64,000 nt of DNA from positions 248,001 to 312,000 of the forward strand of contig NZ_JQGJ02000005.1 of NCBI RefSeq assembly GCF_000802155.2, written 5' to 3'. Each line of letters opens with the position of its first letter. Position 1 is the stretch's first letter. Below are positions 7,555 to 16,664 of the stretch, one piece after another. The position numbers and the translations under genes were made by a program. The stretch is from Pseudomonas frederiksbergensis. GTDB lineage: Bacteria; Pseudomonadota; Gammaproteobacteria; Pseudomonadales; Pseudomonadaceae. The notes beneath the pieces were generated by a model that was not told the origin of the DNA, ran no database searches, and saw only the letters and a program-made list of their open reading frames with translations.

Positions 7555-9555
7555 ATGCAAGCTCAGGGCGTGCTGTTCGGGCAGATCGCCGCCGTCTTCG
7601 GCATCGTGATCGCCGGTGTGTGGAGTGCAACGCAATGGACAGCCGCCGCCCTGGGCTATCAACTACGCCTTGGCTCGCCGTGGTTCGACTTCTTTGGAAC
7701 GCCGGTCTATCACCCCTGGCGGCTGTTCGAGTGGTGGTTCTTCTTCGATGCCTACGCGCCGCACGTCTTCGACATAGGTGGCGCGATTGCAGGCGGCAGC
7801 GGCCTGGTAGCCGTGGTGGTCGCCATCGCCATGTCGGTGTGGCGCTCGCGGCAGTCGCGCCTGGTCACTACCTACGGTTCGGCACGCTGGGCCGATGCGG
7901 ATGACGTTCGCAAAGCCGGGCTGACTCAGCCGGCCGGCGTTTTCCTCGGCCTGCATCGCGGGCAGTACCTCCGGCACGAAGGCCCGGAACACGTCCTGAC
8001 CTTCGCGCCCACTCGCAGCGGCAAGGGCGTGGGACTGGTGGTGCCCACTTTGTTGAGCTGGCCCGCGTCCGTCGTAGTCCACGACATCAAAGGCGAGAAC
8101 TGGACGCTCACCGCCGGCTGGCGTTCGCGGTTTAGTCATTGCCTGCTGTTCAACCCGACCGATGCGAAGTCGGCGGCCTACAACCCGTTGCTGGAAGTGC
8201 GGCGCGGCGCGCATGAAGTGCGCGACGTGCAGAACGTGGCCGATATTCTGGTCGATCCCGACGGCGCGCTCGAACGCCGCAACCATTGGGAAAAGACTTC
8301 GCACGCGCTGCTGGTCGGCGCGATCCTGCATGTGCTCTACGCAGGCGAAGACAAGACGCTGCGCGGCGTCGCCAACTTCCTCAGTGACCCGGCTTGCCCG
8401 TTCGAGCTGACGTTGCACCGGATGATGACGACGAAGCACTTGGGCGATACACCGCACCAGGTTGTCGCGTCCGCTGCGCGCGAAGTGCTCAACAAGTCGG
8501 ACAACGAGCGGTCGGGCGTCCTTTCCACCGCCATGTCGTTCCTCGGCCTGTACCGCGACCCTACGGTGGCCGAAGTCACGTCGCGCTGCGACTGGCGCAT
8601 CGCCGACCTGATTTCCACCGAGCACCCGGTATCGCTTTATCTGGTGGTGCCGCCGTCCGACATCAGTCGCACCAAGCCGCTGATCCGGCTCATCCTGAAC
8701 CAGATCGGCAGGCGCTTGACGGAATCGCTCGACGGCAGCGACGGCATCCAGCGCCGCCACAAGCTGCTGCTGATGCTCGATGAATTTCCAGCGCTGGGCC
8801 GGCTCGACTTCTTCGAGTCCGCGCTGGCCTTCATGGCTGGCTACGGCATCCGTAGCTTCCTCATCGCTCAGTCGCTCAACCAGATCGACAAAGCCTACGG
8901 CCAGAACCATTCGATTCTGGATAACTGCCACGTCCGCGTGACGTTCGCCACGAACGACGAACGCACGGCGAAAAGGATTTCCGAAACACTCGGCACCGCC
9001 ACCGAACTGCGCGCGCAGCGCAACTATGCGGGCCACCGGCTCGCGCCGTGGCTCGGGCATCTGATGGTGTCGCGGCAGGAAACCGCGCGCCCGCTGCTGA
9101 CGCCCGGCGAAGTGATGCAGCTTCCGCCGGATGAGTCCGTGGTGATGGTGTCCAGCGTCGCGCCGATCAAGGCGAAGAAGCTGCGCTACTACACCGACGC
9201 CAATTTCAAGCGCCGTGTGCTGCCGCCGCCCGCGCTGGCGACCGGGCAGTACGCCGACGTGCCGCCATCGCGGCCCGACGACTGGAGCGGGCTGGCGATC
9301 CCGGCCGTACCCGCCGCGCCGGCCACAGCATCCGCCGACGACCTGGGCGGCACCGATGACGGCGGCCCGCGCCGCCAGCCGGAGCTATCCGAAGTTACCG
9401 AATACAGCCCCGAACCGCTGTCCGCAGGCAATGACCTGGGGCTGCTCGATGACGACGACGACCTGCCGCTACCGCTTCCCGGCCAGCTCGACCCGGCCAT
9501 GCAGCGCACGGCCCGGCTGGCTTCCCTCGACCCCAACGACGGAATCGACCTATGA
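7555..9555 (+). CDS. traG: Type IV coupling protein TraG (VirD4 family)
   Basis: The 666-residue protein has an N-terminal membrane domain (hydrophobic about residues 5-28 and 78-100). Then come the coupling-protein ATPase motifs: Walker A PTRSGKGVG (about 152-160) and Walker B LLLMLDEFPALG (about 404-415). TraG links the relaxosome to the mating channel and powers DNA export. A GGAGG precedes the ATG. The C-terminal 100 residues are acidic and Pro-rich (DDDDDLPLPLP), as in TraG of Tn4371-like elements. The stop overlaps the start of the CopG-type gene, which begins the trb operon. No relaxase gene is inside the window. Confidence 0.93.
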   Translation: MQAQGVLFGQIAAVFGIVIAGVWSATQWTAAALGYQLRLGSPWFDFFGTPVYHPWRLFEWWFFFDAYAPHVFDIGGAIAGGSGLVAVVVAIAMSVWRSRQSRLVTTYGSARWADADDVRKAGLTQPAGVFLGLHRGQYLRHEGPEHVLTFAPTRSGKGVGLVVPTLLSWPASVVVHDIKGENWTLTAGWRSRFSHCLLFNPTDAKSAAYNPLLEVRRGAHEVRDVQNVADILVDPDGALERRNHWEKTSHALLVGAILHVLYAGEDKTLRGVANFLSDPACPFELTLHRMMTTKHLGDTPHQVVASAAREVLNKSDNERSGVLSTAMSFLGLYRDPTVAEVTSRCDWRIADLISTEHPVSLYLVVPPSDISRTKPLIRLILNQIGRRLTESLDGSDGIQRRHKLLLMLDEFPALGRLDFFESALAFMAGYGIRSFLIAQSLNQIDKAYGQNHSILDNCHVRVTFATNDERTAKRISETLGTATELRAQRNYAGHRLAPWLGHLMVSRQETARPLLTPGEVMQLPPDESVVMVSSVAPIKAKKLRYYTDANFKRRVLPPPALATGQYADVPPSRPDDWSGLAIPAVPAAPATASADDLGGTDDGGPRRQPELSEVTEYSPEPLSAGNDLGLLDDDDDLPLPLPGQLDPAMQRTARLASLDPNDGIDL

Positions 9556-10028
9556 GCCAATACCGCCTCAATCTGTTCATCCAGCACGAGCACGCCAAGC
9601 GGCTGGAAGAACTGGCCGCCAAGAAAGGCGTGTCCAAGTCGTCCATCGTCGCGGCGGCGCTGGCGTCCTGGCTGTCGCCGGACGCGGGCGACCAGCGCGA
9701 GGCGGCCATCGCCAAGCGGCTGGATCGCCTGTCGCGGCAGGCCGATCGACTGGAGCGCGACCAGAACATCCAGATCGAAACGCTGGCGCTGTTCGTGCGC
9801 TACTTCCTGACGGTCAGCACGCCGGTGCCCGAAGCGCATCAGGACGCGGCCCGCGCGCAGGGCAAGGCCCGTTTCGAGCAGTTCGTTGAACAGTTGGGCC
9901 GCCACCTGCTGCGCGGGCGCAGCCTGGTGCGCGATGTGGTGGAGGAACTGCACCCCGACCCAATGCGGATGGATGACGCGGCGGCGCAGGCCGAAGCCCA
10001 TGAACGTGCTGCGGAGCGTGCCTCATGA
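9552..10028 (+). CDS. CopG/ribbon-helix-helix-type regulator of the trb operon
   Basis: The protein has 158 residues. Residues 1-45 match a ribbon-helix-helix fold: a strand (YRLNLFI), then helices (AKRLEELAAKKG, SKSSIVAAALAS). The remainder is a helical region with many Arg and Glu, probably for oligomerisation. The gene overlaps traG upstream and trbB downstream by 4 bp each, and proteins of this kind are a fixed member of Tn4371-type traG-trb clusters. A role in repressing transfer genes or binding oriT is likely but not shown by the sequence. Confidence 0.8.
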   Translation: MSQYRLNLFIQHEHAKRLEELAAKKGVSKSSIVAAALASWLSPDAGDQREAAIAKRLDRLSRQADRLERDQNIQIETLALFVRYFLTVSTPVPEAHQDAARAQGKARFEQFVEQLGRHLLRGRSLVRDVVEELHPDPMRMDDAAAQAEAHERAAERAS

Positions 10029-11071
10029 GCGCCGTCCCGCAGATCCCGCCCGAACCCCGTTCATCGGCCGCGACCTCGCTGGATCGCCGCATCCAGATGC
10101 TGCGCACGGCAATGGGGCCGCTGATCGCCGCCGCGCTGGAAGACCCGGACGTGGTGGAAATCATGCTCAACCCCGACCGCACCCTATGGGTGGATCGGTT
10201 GTCGTCTGGCCGCACGCCGCTGGGCGTCGAACTGCCCGAAGCCGATGGCGAACGCATCATTCGCCTGGTGGCCGCGCACGTCGGCGCGGAAGTGCATCGC
10301 GGCCAACCGCTCTTGACCGCCGAGTTACCCGAAACCGGCGAGCGGTTCGAGGGCATCTTGCCGCCGGCCGCGCCTGGCCCGGCCTTCGCGCTGCGCAAGC
10401 GGGCCGTGAGCATCATCGGCTTGGATCGCTACGTCAGCGACGGCATCCTGACCGCAAGCCAAGCGGACTTCCTGCGCCGCGCCGTGCGCGAGCGCCAGAA
10501 TATCTTGATCGCCGGAGCCACGAGCAGCGGCAAGACCACGCTGGCGAATGCGCTGCTGGCCGAGATCGCCGCCACGGGCGACCGCGTGCTGGTGCTCGAA
10601 GACACCATCGAGCTGCAATGCGCGGCCCGCGACCATGTACCGCTGCGCACCCGCGCCGGCGTCGTGTCGATGACCGAGCTGGTGCGCGCCACGATGCGCT
10701 TGCGCCCCGACCGCGTGATCGTCGGCGAAGTACGCGGCGGCGAAGCCCTCGACCTCATCAAAGTGTGGGGAACGGGACACCCCGGCGGCATCGCCACCAT
10801 CCACGCTGGTTCCGCGCTGGGCGCATTGCTGCGCCTCGAACAGTTGATTCTCGAAGTCGCGGTGAACCCGCCGCGTGCGCTGATCGCCGAGGCGGTCAAC
10901 GTCGTCATCCACATCGCCGGACGTGGCCGCAAGCGCCGCGTCGGAAGCATTGCCCGCGTCGTCGGCTTCGACGGCATGGGCTATCGCCTGGCGGACGCGC
11001 TGGAAACGCCGTTTCCCGAGTTGCCGCCGCTTTCTTCTCCGTCCCCTGACCAACCTGGAGAACTGCCATGA
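10025..11071 (+). CDS. trbB: Conjugal transfer ATPase TrbB (VirB11 family)
   Basis: The 348-residue protein has the VirB11/GspE layout: an N-terminal domain (DVVEIMLNPDRTLWVDRL), then Walker A GATSSGKTT (about 164-172), an Asp box in VLVLEDTIELQ, a Walker B region RPDRVIVGEVRGGEA and a His box GHPGGIATIHAGS. It forms a hexameric cytoplasmic ATPase at the base of the mating channel and drives pilus assembly. The start ATG overlaps the CopG-type stop, and the end overlaps trbC. Confidence 0.95.
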   Translation: MSAVPQIPPEPRSSAATSLDRRIQMLRTAMGPLIAAALEDPDVVEIMLNPDRTLWVDRLSSGRTPLGVELPEADGERIIRLVAAHVGAEVHRGQPLLTAELPETGERFEGILPPAAPGPAFALRKRAVSIIGLDRYVSDGILTASQADFLRRAVRERQNILIAGATSSGKTTLANALLAEIAATGDRVLVLEDTIELQCAARDHVPLRTRAGVVSMTELVRATMRLRPDRVIVGEVRGGEALDLIKVWGTGHPGGIATIHAGSALGALLRLEQLILEVAVNPPRALIAEAVNVVIHIAGRGRKRRVGSIARVVGFDGMGYRLADALETPFPELPPLSSPSPDQPGELP

Positions 11072-11460
11072 CGCAGATGCACGCTCACGCTTTCCGCTTT
11101 TCCGTAAATCCGCTTCCCCGCCTGTCCAGCCTTGCGCGGCTGCGCAGCCTAGCCCACCCGGCGGGGCAAGGTCTGCTGCTGGCCGCGCTGCTGCTGTTGC
11201 TGGCTGGCACGGCACAGGCCGCCGGTTCCTCGATGCCCTGGGAAGGGCCGCTGCAATCCATTCTGGAGTCGATTCAGGGGCCGGTGGCGCGCATCGTCGC
11301 GGTCATCATCATCATCGCCACGGGCCTCGCGCTCGCCTTCGGCGATACGTCGGGCGGCTTCCGCAAGCTGATCCAGATTGTGTTCGGCCTGTCCATCGCC
11401 TTCGCTGCGTCCTCGTTCTTCTTGAGCTTCTTCAGCTTCTCCGGCGGGGCTGTCGTATGA
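11068..11460 (+). CDS. trbC: Conjugative pilin TrbC (VirB2 family)
   Basis: The 130-residue protein has a long basic leader and a hydrophobic signal (about residues 35-52) ending LAGTAQAAG, a likely signal-peptidase site. Two further hydrophobic helices follow (VARIVAVIIIIATGLALAFG; IVFGLSIAFAASSFFLSFF). That is the TrbC/VirB2 plan of processed, membrane-stored pilin. A second in-frame ATG at 11074 could be the true start. It overlaps trbB by 4 bp and trbD by 4 bp. Confidence 0.9.
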   Translation: MTQMHAHAFRFSVNPLPRLSSLARLRSLAHPAGQGLLLAALLLLLAGTAQAAGSSMPWEGPLQSILESIQGPVARIVAVIIIIATGLALAFGDTSGGFRKLIQIVFGLSIAFAASSFFLSFFSFSGGAVV

Positions 11461-11726
11461 GTACGGCCAACGATCTTCCGGGCTTCGAGGTGCCGCTGCA
11501 TCGCTCGCTGACCGAACCGATCCTCATGGGCGGTGCGCCGCGAACGGTCGCCATTGCGAACGGCACGCTGGCCGCCGCCGTCGGACTGGGCCTGCAACTC
11601 TGGATTCCTGGCGTGGTGCTCTGGATCGTCGGCCATTCGCTGGCGGTGTGGGGCGCGCGCGTCGATCCGCAGTTCATGGTCGTGTTTGCCCGGCACATCA
11701 AGCACAAGCCGCTGCTGGACGTGTAG
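11457..11726 (+). CDS. trbD: Conjugal transfer protein TrbD (VirB3 family)
   Basis: This 89-residue protein starts at the ATG overlapping the trbC stop. It has the VirB3 layout: a short N-terminal arm with FEVPLHRSLTEPILMGGAPR, then two adjacent hydrophobic segments (about 30-62) and a C-terminal tail FARHIKHKPLLDV. VirB3-type proteins sit in the inner membrane with the VirB4 ATPase. A longer open frame begins upstream but runs through trbC, so the short form is preferred. Confidence 0.88.
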   Translation: MSTANDLPGFEVPLHRSLTEPILMGGAPRTVAIANGTLAAAVGLGLQLWIPGVVLWIVGHSLAVWGARVDPQFMVVFARHIKHKPLLDV

Positions 11727-11738
11727 GGGGATGCCGCC

Positions 11739-14189
11739 ATGCTGAACCTTGCCGAATACCGCCAGCGGCCCGCGCTGCTGGCCGACTGGCTTCCCTGGGC
11801 CGGGCTGATCGCGCCGGGCGTCATCTTGAACAAGGATGGCGCTTTCCAGCGCACGGCGCGCTTTCGCGGACCGGACTTGGACAGCGCCACGCAAGGCGAA
11901 CTGATCGCCACCTCGGCCCGGCTCAACAACGCGCTTCGCAGGCTGGGTTCGGGCTGGGCACTGTTCATCGAGGCCGAGCGCCGTCCCGCCGCCGACTATC
12001 CGCGTTCCGACTTCCCCGAACCACTGTCGTGGCTGGTGGAGGAAGAACGCCGTGCCGCGTTCGAGGAATCGGGCCATCACTTCGAGAGCGGCTATCACCT
12101 GACGCTGGCCTACCTGCCGCCGGAGGAATCCCGCGCCCGCGCCGCCAAGCTACTTTACGAGAACACGCCCAGCGACGGCGTGGACTGGCGCGGCCGGCTC
12201 GATGCCTTCGTGGCGGAAACGGATCGGGTCTTTGACCTGCTCGATGGTGTGATGCCGGAAATCGCCTGGCTCGATGACGCTGAAACGCTGACCTACCTGC
12301 ACGCCACGGTGTCCACGCGGCGCTACCGCGTGAGCGTGCCGGAAGTGCCGTTCCATATCGACGCGCTGCTGGCCGATTCCGCTCTGGTCGGCGGCCTCGC
12401 GCCGACGCTGGGCGACCAGCACCTGCGGGTGGTGTCGGTACGGGGCTTTCCGACTTCCACCTGGCCGGGCCTGCTGGACGACCTCAACCGCCTGGGCTTT
12501 GGCTACCGCTGGAGTACGCGCTTTGTCTGCATGGACAAAGCCGAGGCGGAAAAGGAGTTGGGCCGCCTGCGCCGCCAGTGGTTCGCCAAGCGCAAGAACG
12601 TGGTGGCGCTGCTGCGCGAAACCATCTTCCAGCAGGAAAGCCCGCTGGTCGATACCGACGCCAGCAACAAAGCGGCCGATGCCGATGCCGCCTTGCAGGA
12701 GCTGGGCAGCGATCAAGTCGCCTTCGGCTACCTCACCGCCACGGTGACGGTGCTCGACGCCGACCCGGCCGCTGCCGATGAAAAGCTGCGCATGGTGGAG
12801 CGCGTCATCCAGGGCCGGGGCTTCGTCACCATCCCCGAAACCTTGAACGCGGTCGATGCCTGGCTGTCGTCCATTCCCGGCAATGCCTATGCGAATGTGC
12901 GCCAGCCCATCGTCTCGACGCTGAACCTGGCGCACATGATGCCGCTGTCGGCGGTATGGGCCGGGCCGGAGAAGAACGACCACCTGGGCGGCCCGCCGCT
13001 GATCGTCACCCGCACCGATGGCGCGACGCCGTTCCGGCTGGTGACGCACATCGGCGACGTGGGCCACACGCTGGTCGCTGGCCCGACCGGCATGGGCAAG
13101 TCGGTACTGCTCGCCATTTTGGCGATGCAGTTCCGCCGCTACTTCGGCTCGCGCATCTTCGCATTCGACATGGGGCGCTCGATGCGAGCCACCATTCTCG
13201 GCTTGGGCGGCGAGCACTACGATCTCGGAGCCGATGGCGGCATTGCCTTCCAGCCGCTCGCCCGCATCGACGGCGAGGGCTACCGCACCTGGGCGGCCGA
13301 ATGGGTGGAAGGCCGTCTTCTGCATGAAGGCGTCACCGTCGGCCCGGACGAGAAGGCGGCGATCTGGTCGGCGCTGGGGAGCCTGGCCGGTGCGCCGGTG
13401 GAGCAACGCACGCTGACCGGGTTTTCCGTGCTGCTGCAATCCAACGCGCTGCGGCAGGCTCTGTCGCCGTATGTACTGGGTGGCGCGCACGGCAAGCTGC
13501 TGGACGCCGACCGCGACCGGCTGGGCATGGCCGCCGTGCAGGGCTTCGAGATGGAAGAACTGATGCACAGCCCCGCCGCCGTGCAAGCGGTGCTGCGCTA
13601 CCTGTTCGCCCGCTTCGATGAGCGCTTCGACGGTGCGCCCACGCTGCTGATCCTCGATGAAGCCTGGTTGTTCCTCGATGAGCCGTCTTTCGCGGCGCGC
13701 ATCCGGCAATGGCTCAAGACGCTGCGCAAGAAAAACGTGTCGGTGATCTTCGCCACGCAATCGCTGGCCGACATCAAGGACTCGACCATCGCGCCCGCGA
13801 TCATCGAAAGCTGCGCCAGTCGGATTTTTCTCCCTAACCCTCAGGCGACAGAGCCTCAGATTCGCACGATCTACGAGGGCTTCGGCCTCAACAGTCGGCA
13901 AATCGAGATCGTCGCTACCGCGCAGCCCAAGCGCGATTACTACTACCAATCGCGCCTGGGCAATCGCCTGTTCGACCTCGACCTGGGGCCGGCCGCGCTC
14001 GCTTTTGCGGGCGCATCTACACCACAAGACCAACGCGACATCGACCGCGTGCTGACGCAGGCCGGCGCTCCCGGCTTCGCCGGCGCGTGGCTGCGCCATC
14101 GCGGCCTCGATTGGGCCGCCGACCTGCTGCCGTCCTCACCGGCGGCGGCTTCTTTCCTCAACTCCCCACCACTGGAGGTTTCACCATGA
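11739..14189 (+). CDS. trbE: Conjugal transfer ATPase TrbE (VirB4 family)
   Basis: The 816-residue protein matches VirB4/TrbE length and motifs: N-terminal CagE/TrbE domain, Walker A GPTGMGKSVLL (about 447-457), Walker B LLILDEAWLFLDE (about 634-646) and the FATQSLADI motif that follows it. It is the largest energiser of the type IV secretion channel and recruits pilin. The start follows trbD by 12 bp, and its TGA overlaps the trbJ ATG. Confidence 0.95.
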   Translation: MLNLAEYRQRPALLADWLPWAGLIAPGVILNKDGAFQRTARFRGPDLDSATQGELIATSARLNNALRRLGSGWALFIEAERRPAADYPRSDFPEPLSWLVEEERRAAFEESGHHFESGYHLTLAYLPPEESRARAAKLLYENTPSDGVDWRGRLDAFVAETDRVFDLLDGVMPEIAWLDDAETLTYLHATVSTRRYRVSVPEVPFHIDALLADSALVGGLAPTLGDQHLRVVSVRGFPTSTWPGLLDDLNRLGFGYRWSTRFVCMDKAEAEKELGRLRRQWFAKRKNVVALLRETIFQQESPLVDTDASNKAADADAALQELGSDQVAFGYLTATVTVLDADPAAADEKLRMVERVIQGRGFVTIPETLNAVDAWLSSIPGNAYANVRQPIVSTLNLAHMMPLSAVWAGPEKNDHLGGPPLIVTRTDGATPFRLVTHIGDVGHTLVAGPTGMGKSVLLAILAMQFRRYFGSRIFAFDMGRSMRATILGLGGEHYDLGADGGIAFQPLARIDGEGYRTWAAEWVEGRLLHEGVTVGPDEKAAIWSALGSLAGAPVEQRTLTGFSVLLQSNALRQALSPYVLGGAHGKLLDADRDRLGMAAVQGFEMEELMHSPAAVQAVLRYLFARFDERFDGAPTLLILDEAWLFLDEPSFAARIRQWLKTLRKKNVSVIFATQSLADIKDSTIAPAIIESCASRIFLPNPQATEPQIRTIYEGFGLNSRQIEIVATAQPKRDYYYQSRLGNRLFDLDLGPAALAFAGASTPQDQRDIDRVLTQAGAPGFAGAWLRHRGLDWAADLLPSSPAAASFLNSPPLEVSP

Positions 14190-14929
14190 ATACCAAGCAC
14201 CGTTTGCTGTCTGCCTCGCTCGCCACCGTGCTGTCGGTGTCGCTGTTGGCCTCACAGCCTGCATCCGCACTGACGGTGTTCGACCCGTCCAACTTCGTGC
14301 AGAACACGCTGACCGCCGTGCGCACACTGGAGCAGATCAACAACCAGATTAATCAGCTCCAGAACGAAGCGCAGATGTTGATGAACCAAGCGCGCAACTT
14401 AGCGAATCTCGACTTCAACATCGTCAATCGCCTGCGCTCGACACTGGCGACTACCGAGCGCCTGATCACCGAGGCACGCGGCCTGGCCTACGACGTGCAG
14501 AGCATGGATGCCACCTTCGCCCGGCTGTACCCGGAGCAGTACGCAGCGACGGTGAGCGGCGACCAGATGCTACGCGACGCGCAAGAGCGTTGGAAGAACA
14601 CCTTGAACGGCCTGCACACCGCGATGCGGATGCAGGCGCAGGTGTCGCAGAACCTGGCCCAAGACGAAAGCGCACTGGCCGACCTCGTGAGCCAGAGCCA
14701 GTCGGCCACCGGCGCGCTGCAAGCCATGCAGGCGACGAACCAGCTTCTCGCCTTGCAGGCCAAGCAGTCCATCCAGGCCCAGCAGCTCCAGATCACGCAA
14801 GACCGGGCGGCCTCGCTGGAACTGGCGCGGCAGGCGGCGGCCACCGAGCGCGCCCGCGAAGTGCGGCGGCGCTTCCTCGGCACCGGCACGCCGTACACGC
14901 CGCAGTCCGTCAACTTCTACAACAACTGA
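14186..14929 (+). CDS. trbJ: Conjugal transfer protein TrbJ (VirB5-like)
   Basis: The protein has 247 residues from the ATG at 14186, which has a GGAGG 12 bases upstream and overlaps the trbE stop; an in-frame start 99 bp earlier lies inside trbE and is rejected. A signal peptide (LASQPASALT) is followed by a conserved FDPSNFVQNTLTAVRTLEQI block and a long helical body rich in Gln and Ala. TrbJ proteins are periplasmic minor pilus components. The C-terminal GTPYTPQSVNFYNN echoes a TPYTP in the first EexN-type lipoprotein. Confidence 0.92.
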   Translation: MNTKHRLLSASLATVLSVSLLASQPASALTVFDPSNFVQNTLTAVRTLEQINNQINQLQNEAQMLMNQARNLANLDFNIVNRLRSTLATTERLITEARGLAYDVQSMDATFARLYPEQYAATVSGDQMLRDAQERWKNTLNGLHTAMRMQAQVSQNLAQDESALADLVSQSQSATGALQAMQATNQLLALQAKQSIQAQQLQITQDRAASLELARQAAATERAREVRRRFLGTGTPYTPQSVNFYNN

Positions 14930-14941
14930 CAGGAGGCGGCC

Positions 14942-15274
14942 ATGCGATGCGTTCACGTCCTGCCGGTTTCGTTGCTGGCCGTGCTGCTGACCGCGTGCGG
15001 CCAGCAACCGGCCGAACACCTGGCCGCGACCTTGGCCGCCGATGCCGTGCGGCTCAAGGCGCTACGCGCGCAATGCGCGGCCGACCGGCAGGCCGTGGGC
15101 GAAGACGCTTGCCGCGCCGCCGCCGACGCCTTCCGGCGGCGCTTCTTCGCCGGCCACACCGGGCCGGACGAATACGGCTCGCTGGCCGACCTGCCACCGA
15201 TCCCGGCGAGCTTCGACACGCCCACCGATGACGCTGGTGATGCGCCGCTCGCCGCTACGGAGGACACGCCATGA
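14942..15274 (+). CDS. EexN/TrbK-type entry-exclusion lipoprotein (second copy)
   Basis: The 110-residue protein has a lipoprotein signal (LLAVLLTAC) and a core TLAADAVRLKALRAQC...RFF that is homologous to the lipoprotein upstream of traG. It lies between trbJ and trbL, the position of trbK in IncP plasmids, and overlaps trbL by 4 bp. It is probably an outer- or inner-membrane-anchored factor for mating exclusion. The C-terminal 35 residues are acidic and Pro-rich and have no match in the first copy. Confidence 0.75.
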   Translation: MRCVHVLPVSLLAVLLTACGQQPAEHLAATLAADAVRLKALRAQCAADRQAVGEDACRAAADAFRRRFFAGHTGPDEYGSLADLPPIPASFDTPTDDAGDAPLAATEDTP

Positions 15275-16647
15275 ATGACGTGACCATCATCGACAAGTTC
15301 CTCGATACATTCTCGCGCTACATCGACTCCGGTTTCGGACTGCTGCAAGGCGAGGTGGCGTTCCTGACGGCCACGCTCATCGTCATCGACATGACCATCG
15401 CGGGACTGTACTGGGCCATGAGCCATGCGACTGGCCAAGGCGAGGACGTGATCGCCAAACTGGTTCGCAAGGTGCTCTACGTCGGCGCCTTCGCCTACAT
15501 CATCGGCAACTTCAACTGGCTGGCAAGCATCGTGTTCCGCTCGTTCGCCGGTTTGGGCATCACTGCCACCGGCTCGGCCATCACGATGGAGAACTTTCTT
15601 CAGCCGGGGCGACTGGCAAAGACCGGCATCGACGCGGGTGCGCCGATCTTGGAACAGATCGGCGACATGGCGGGCTTCCCCGAGGTGTTCGTGAACATCG
15701 ACCCCATCGTGGTGATGTTCCTCGCCTGGCTGGTGGTGATCCTGTGCTTCTTCGTGCTCGCGGTACAGCTTTTCATCACGCTGATCGAGTTCAAGCTGAC
15801 GACGCTGGCCGGCTTCGTCCTGATCCCGTTTGCGCTTTGGAACAAGACGAGCTTCCTGGCGGAAAAGGTACTCGGCAACGTGGTGTCGTCAGGCATCAAG
15901 GTCTTGGTGCTGGCCGTCATCGTCGGCATCGGATCGGGCCTGTTCACGGAGTTCCAGGTTCACCCCGACGAGCCATCCATCGACCACGCGCTGGTCGTGA
16001 TGCTGGCCTCGCTCGCCTTGCTGGCGCTCGGCATCTTCGGCCCCGGCATCGCCACGGGCCTCGTGTCCGGTGCGCCGCAACTCGGCGCGGGCGCGATGGC
16101 CGGCGCGGCGGTTGGTGCTGTCGGCACGGGTGTTGCCATCGGCGCCGCCGCTACTGGCGTGGGCGGCGCGGTCATGGCTGGAGCGCGCATGGCCCCGGCC
16201 GCCGCCAAGCTGGCCGGCGCGGGTGCGCGTGCCGCGACCTCGGCGGCTGGTAGCGCCCGCTCGGCGTTCCAGGCCGGTTCCGCCGCTGCTGGCGGCGGGG
16301 CCAGGGGTGCAGCGGCTGGCCTAGGCAATGTCGCCAAGACGGGCGCACAGGCGGCGGGCCGCCGCGCCGCGTCTGGCGCTTCCGCTGCCGGGCAGAAGGT
16401 GGCCGATTCATTCCGCGCCGGCTGGAACGGCACAGGCGCTGGCGCTGCTGGCGCAGGCCAGGCCGCCGCTGGCGAAGCAGCAGACGGTGCTGCCGGCTCG
16501 CCCAAGCAGGAACAACCCGCCTGGGCCAAGCGGATGCACCGCCGCCAGCAAATCACCCATGCCGCGACCACCGCCGCCCACACGCTTCGCGGGGGCGACG
16601 GCGGCGGCTCCGGGCAAGGCCCGAGCCTGCGCGATTCCGATACCTGA
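15271..16647 (+). CDS. trbL: Conjugal transfer protein TrbL (VirB6 family)
   Basis: The 458-residue polytopic inner-membrane protein has hydrophobic segments at about residues 29-48, 65-85, 150-175, 180-200, 208-226 and 240-262. A long Ala/Gly-rich low-complexity tail (265-420) and a basic end follow. This is typical of TrbL, the channel component through which DNA crosses the inner membrane. The Ala/Gly tail explains the many spurious frames on both strands here. Its ATG overlaps the stop of the second lipoprotein. Confidence 0.92.
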   Translation: MNDVTIIDKFLDTFSRYIDSGFGLLQGEVAFLTATLIVIDMTIAGLYWAMSHATGQGEDVIAKLVRKVLYVGAFAYIIGNFNWLASIVFRSFAGLGITATGSAITMENFLQPGRLAKTGIDAGAPILEQIGDMAGFPEVFVNIDPIVVMFLAWLVVILCFFVLAVQLFITLIEFKLTTLAGFVLIPFALWNKTSFLAEKVLGNVVSSGIKVLVLAVIVGIGSGLFTEFQVHPDEPSIDHALVVMLASLALLALGIFGPGIATGLVSGAPQLGAGAMAGAAVGAVGTGVAIGAAATGVGGAVMAGARMAPAAAKLAGAGARAATSAAGSARSAFQAGSAAAGGGARGAAAGLGNVAKTGAQAAGRRAASGASAAGQKVADSFRAGWNGTGAGAAGAGQAAAGEAADGAAGSPKQEQPAWAKRMHRRQQITHAATTAAHTLRGGDGGGSGQGPSLRDSDT

Positions 16648-16664
16648 CCTTCAAGGAGAAACCC

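Noticed and set aside
12150..14099. Minus-strand frame of 649 codons opposite trbE
   Set aside because: Antisense of a well-matched VirB4-type ATPase; composition and lack of motifs mark it as a shadow.
16070..16650. Low-complexity Ala/Gly region in trbL as a repeat array or CRISPR-like element
   Set aside because: It is the coding sequence of the Ala/Gly-rich tail typical of TrbL; there are no regular repeats with unique spacers.
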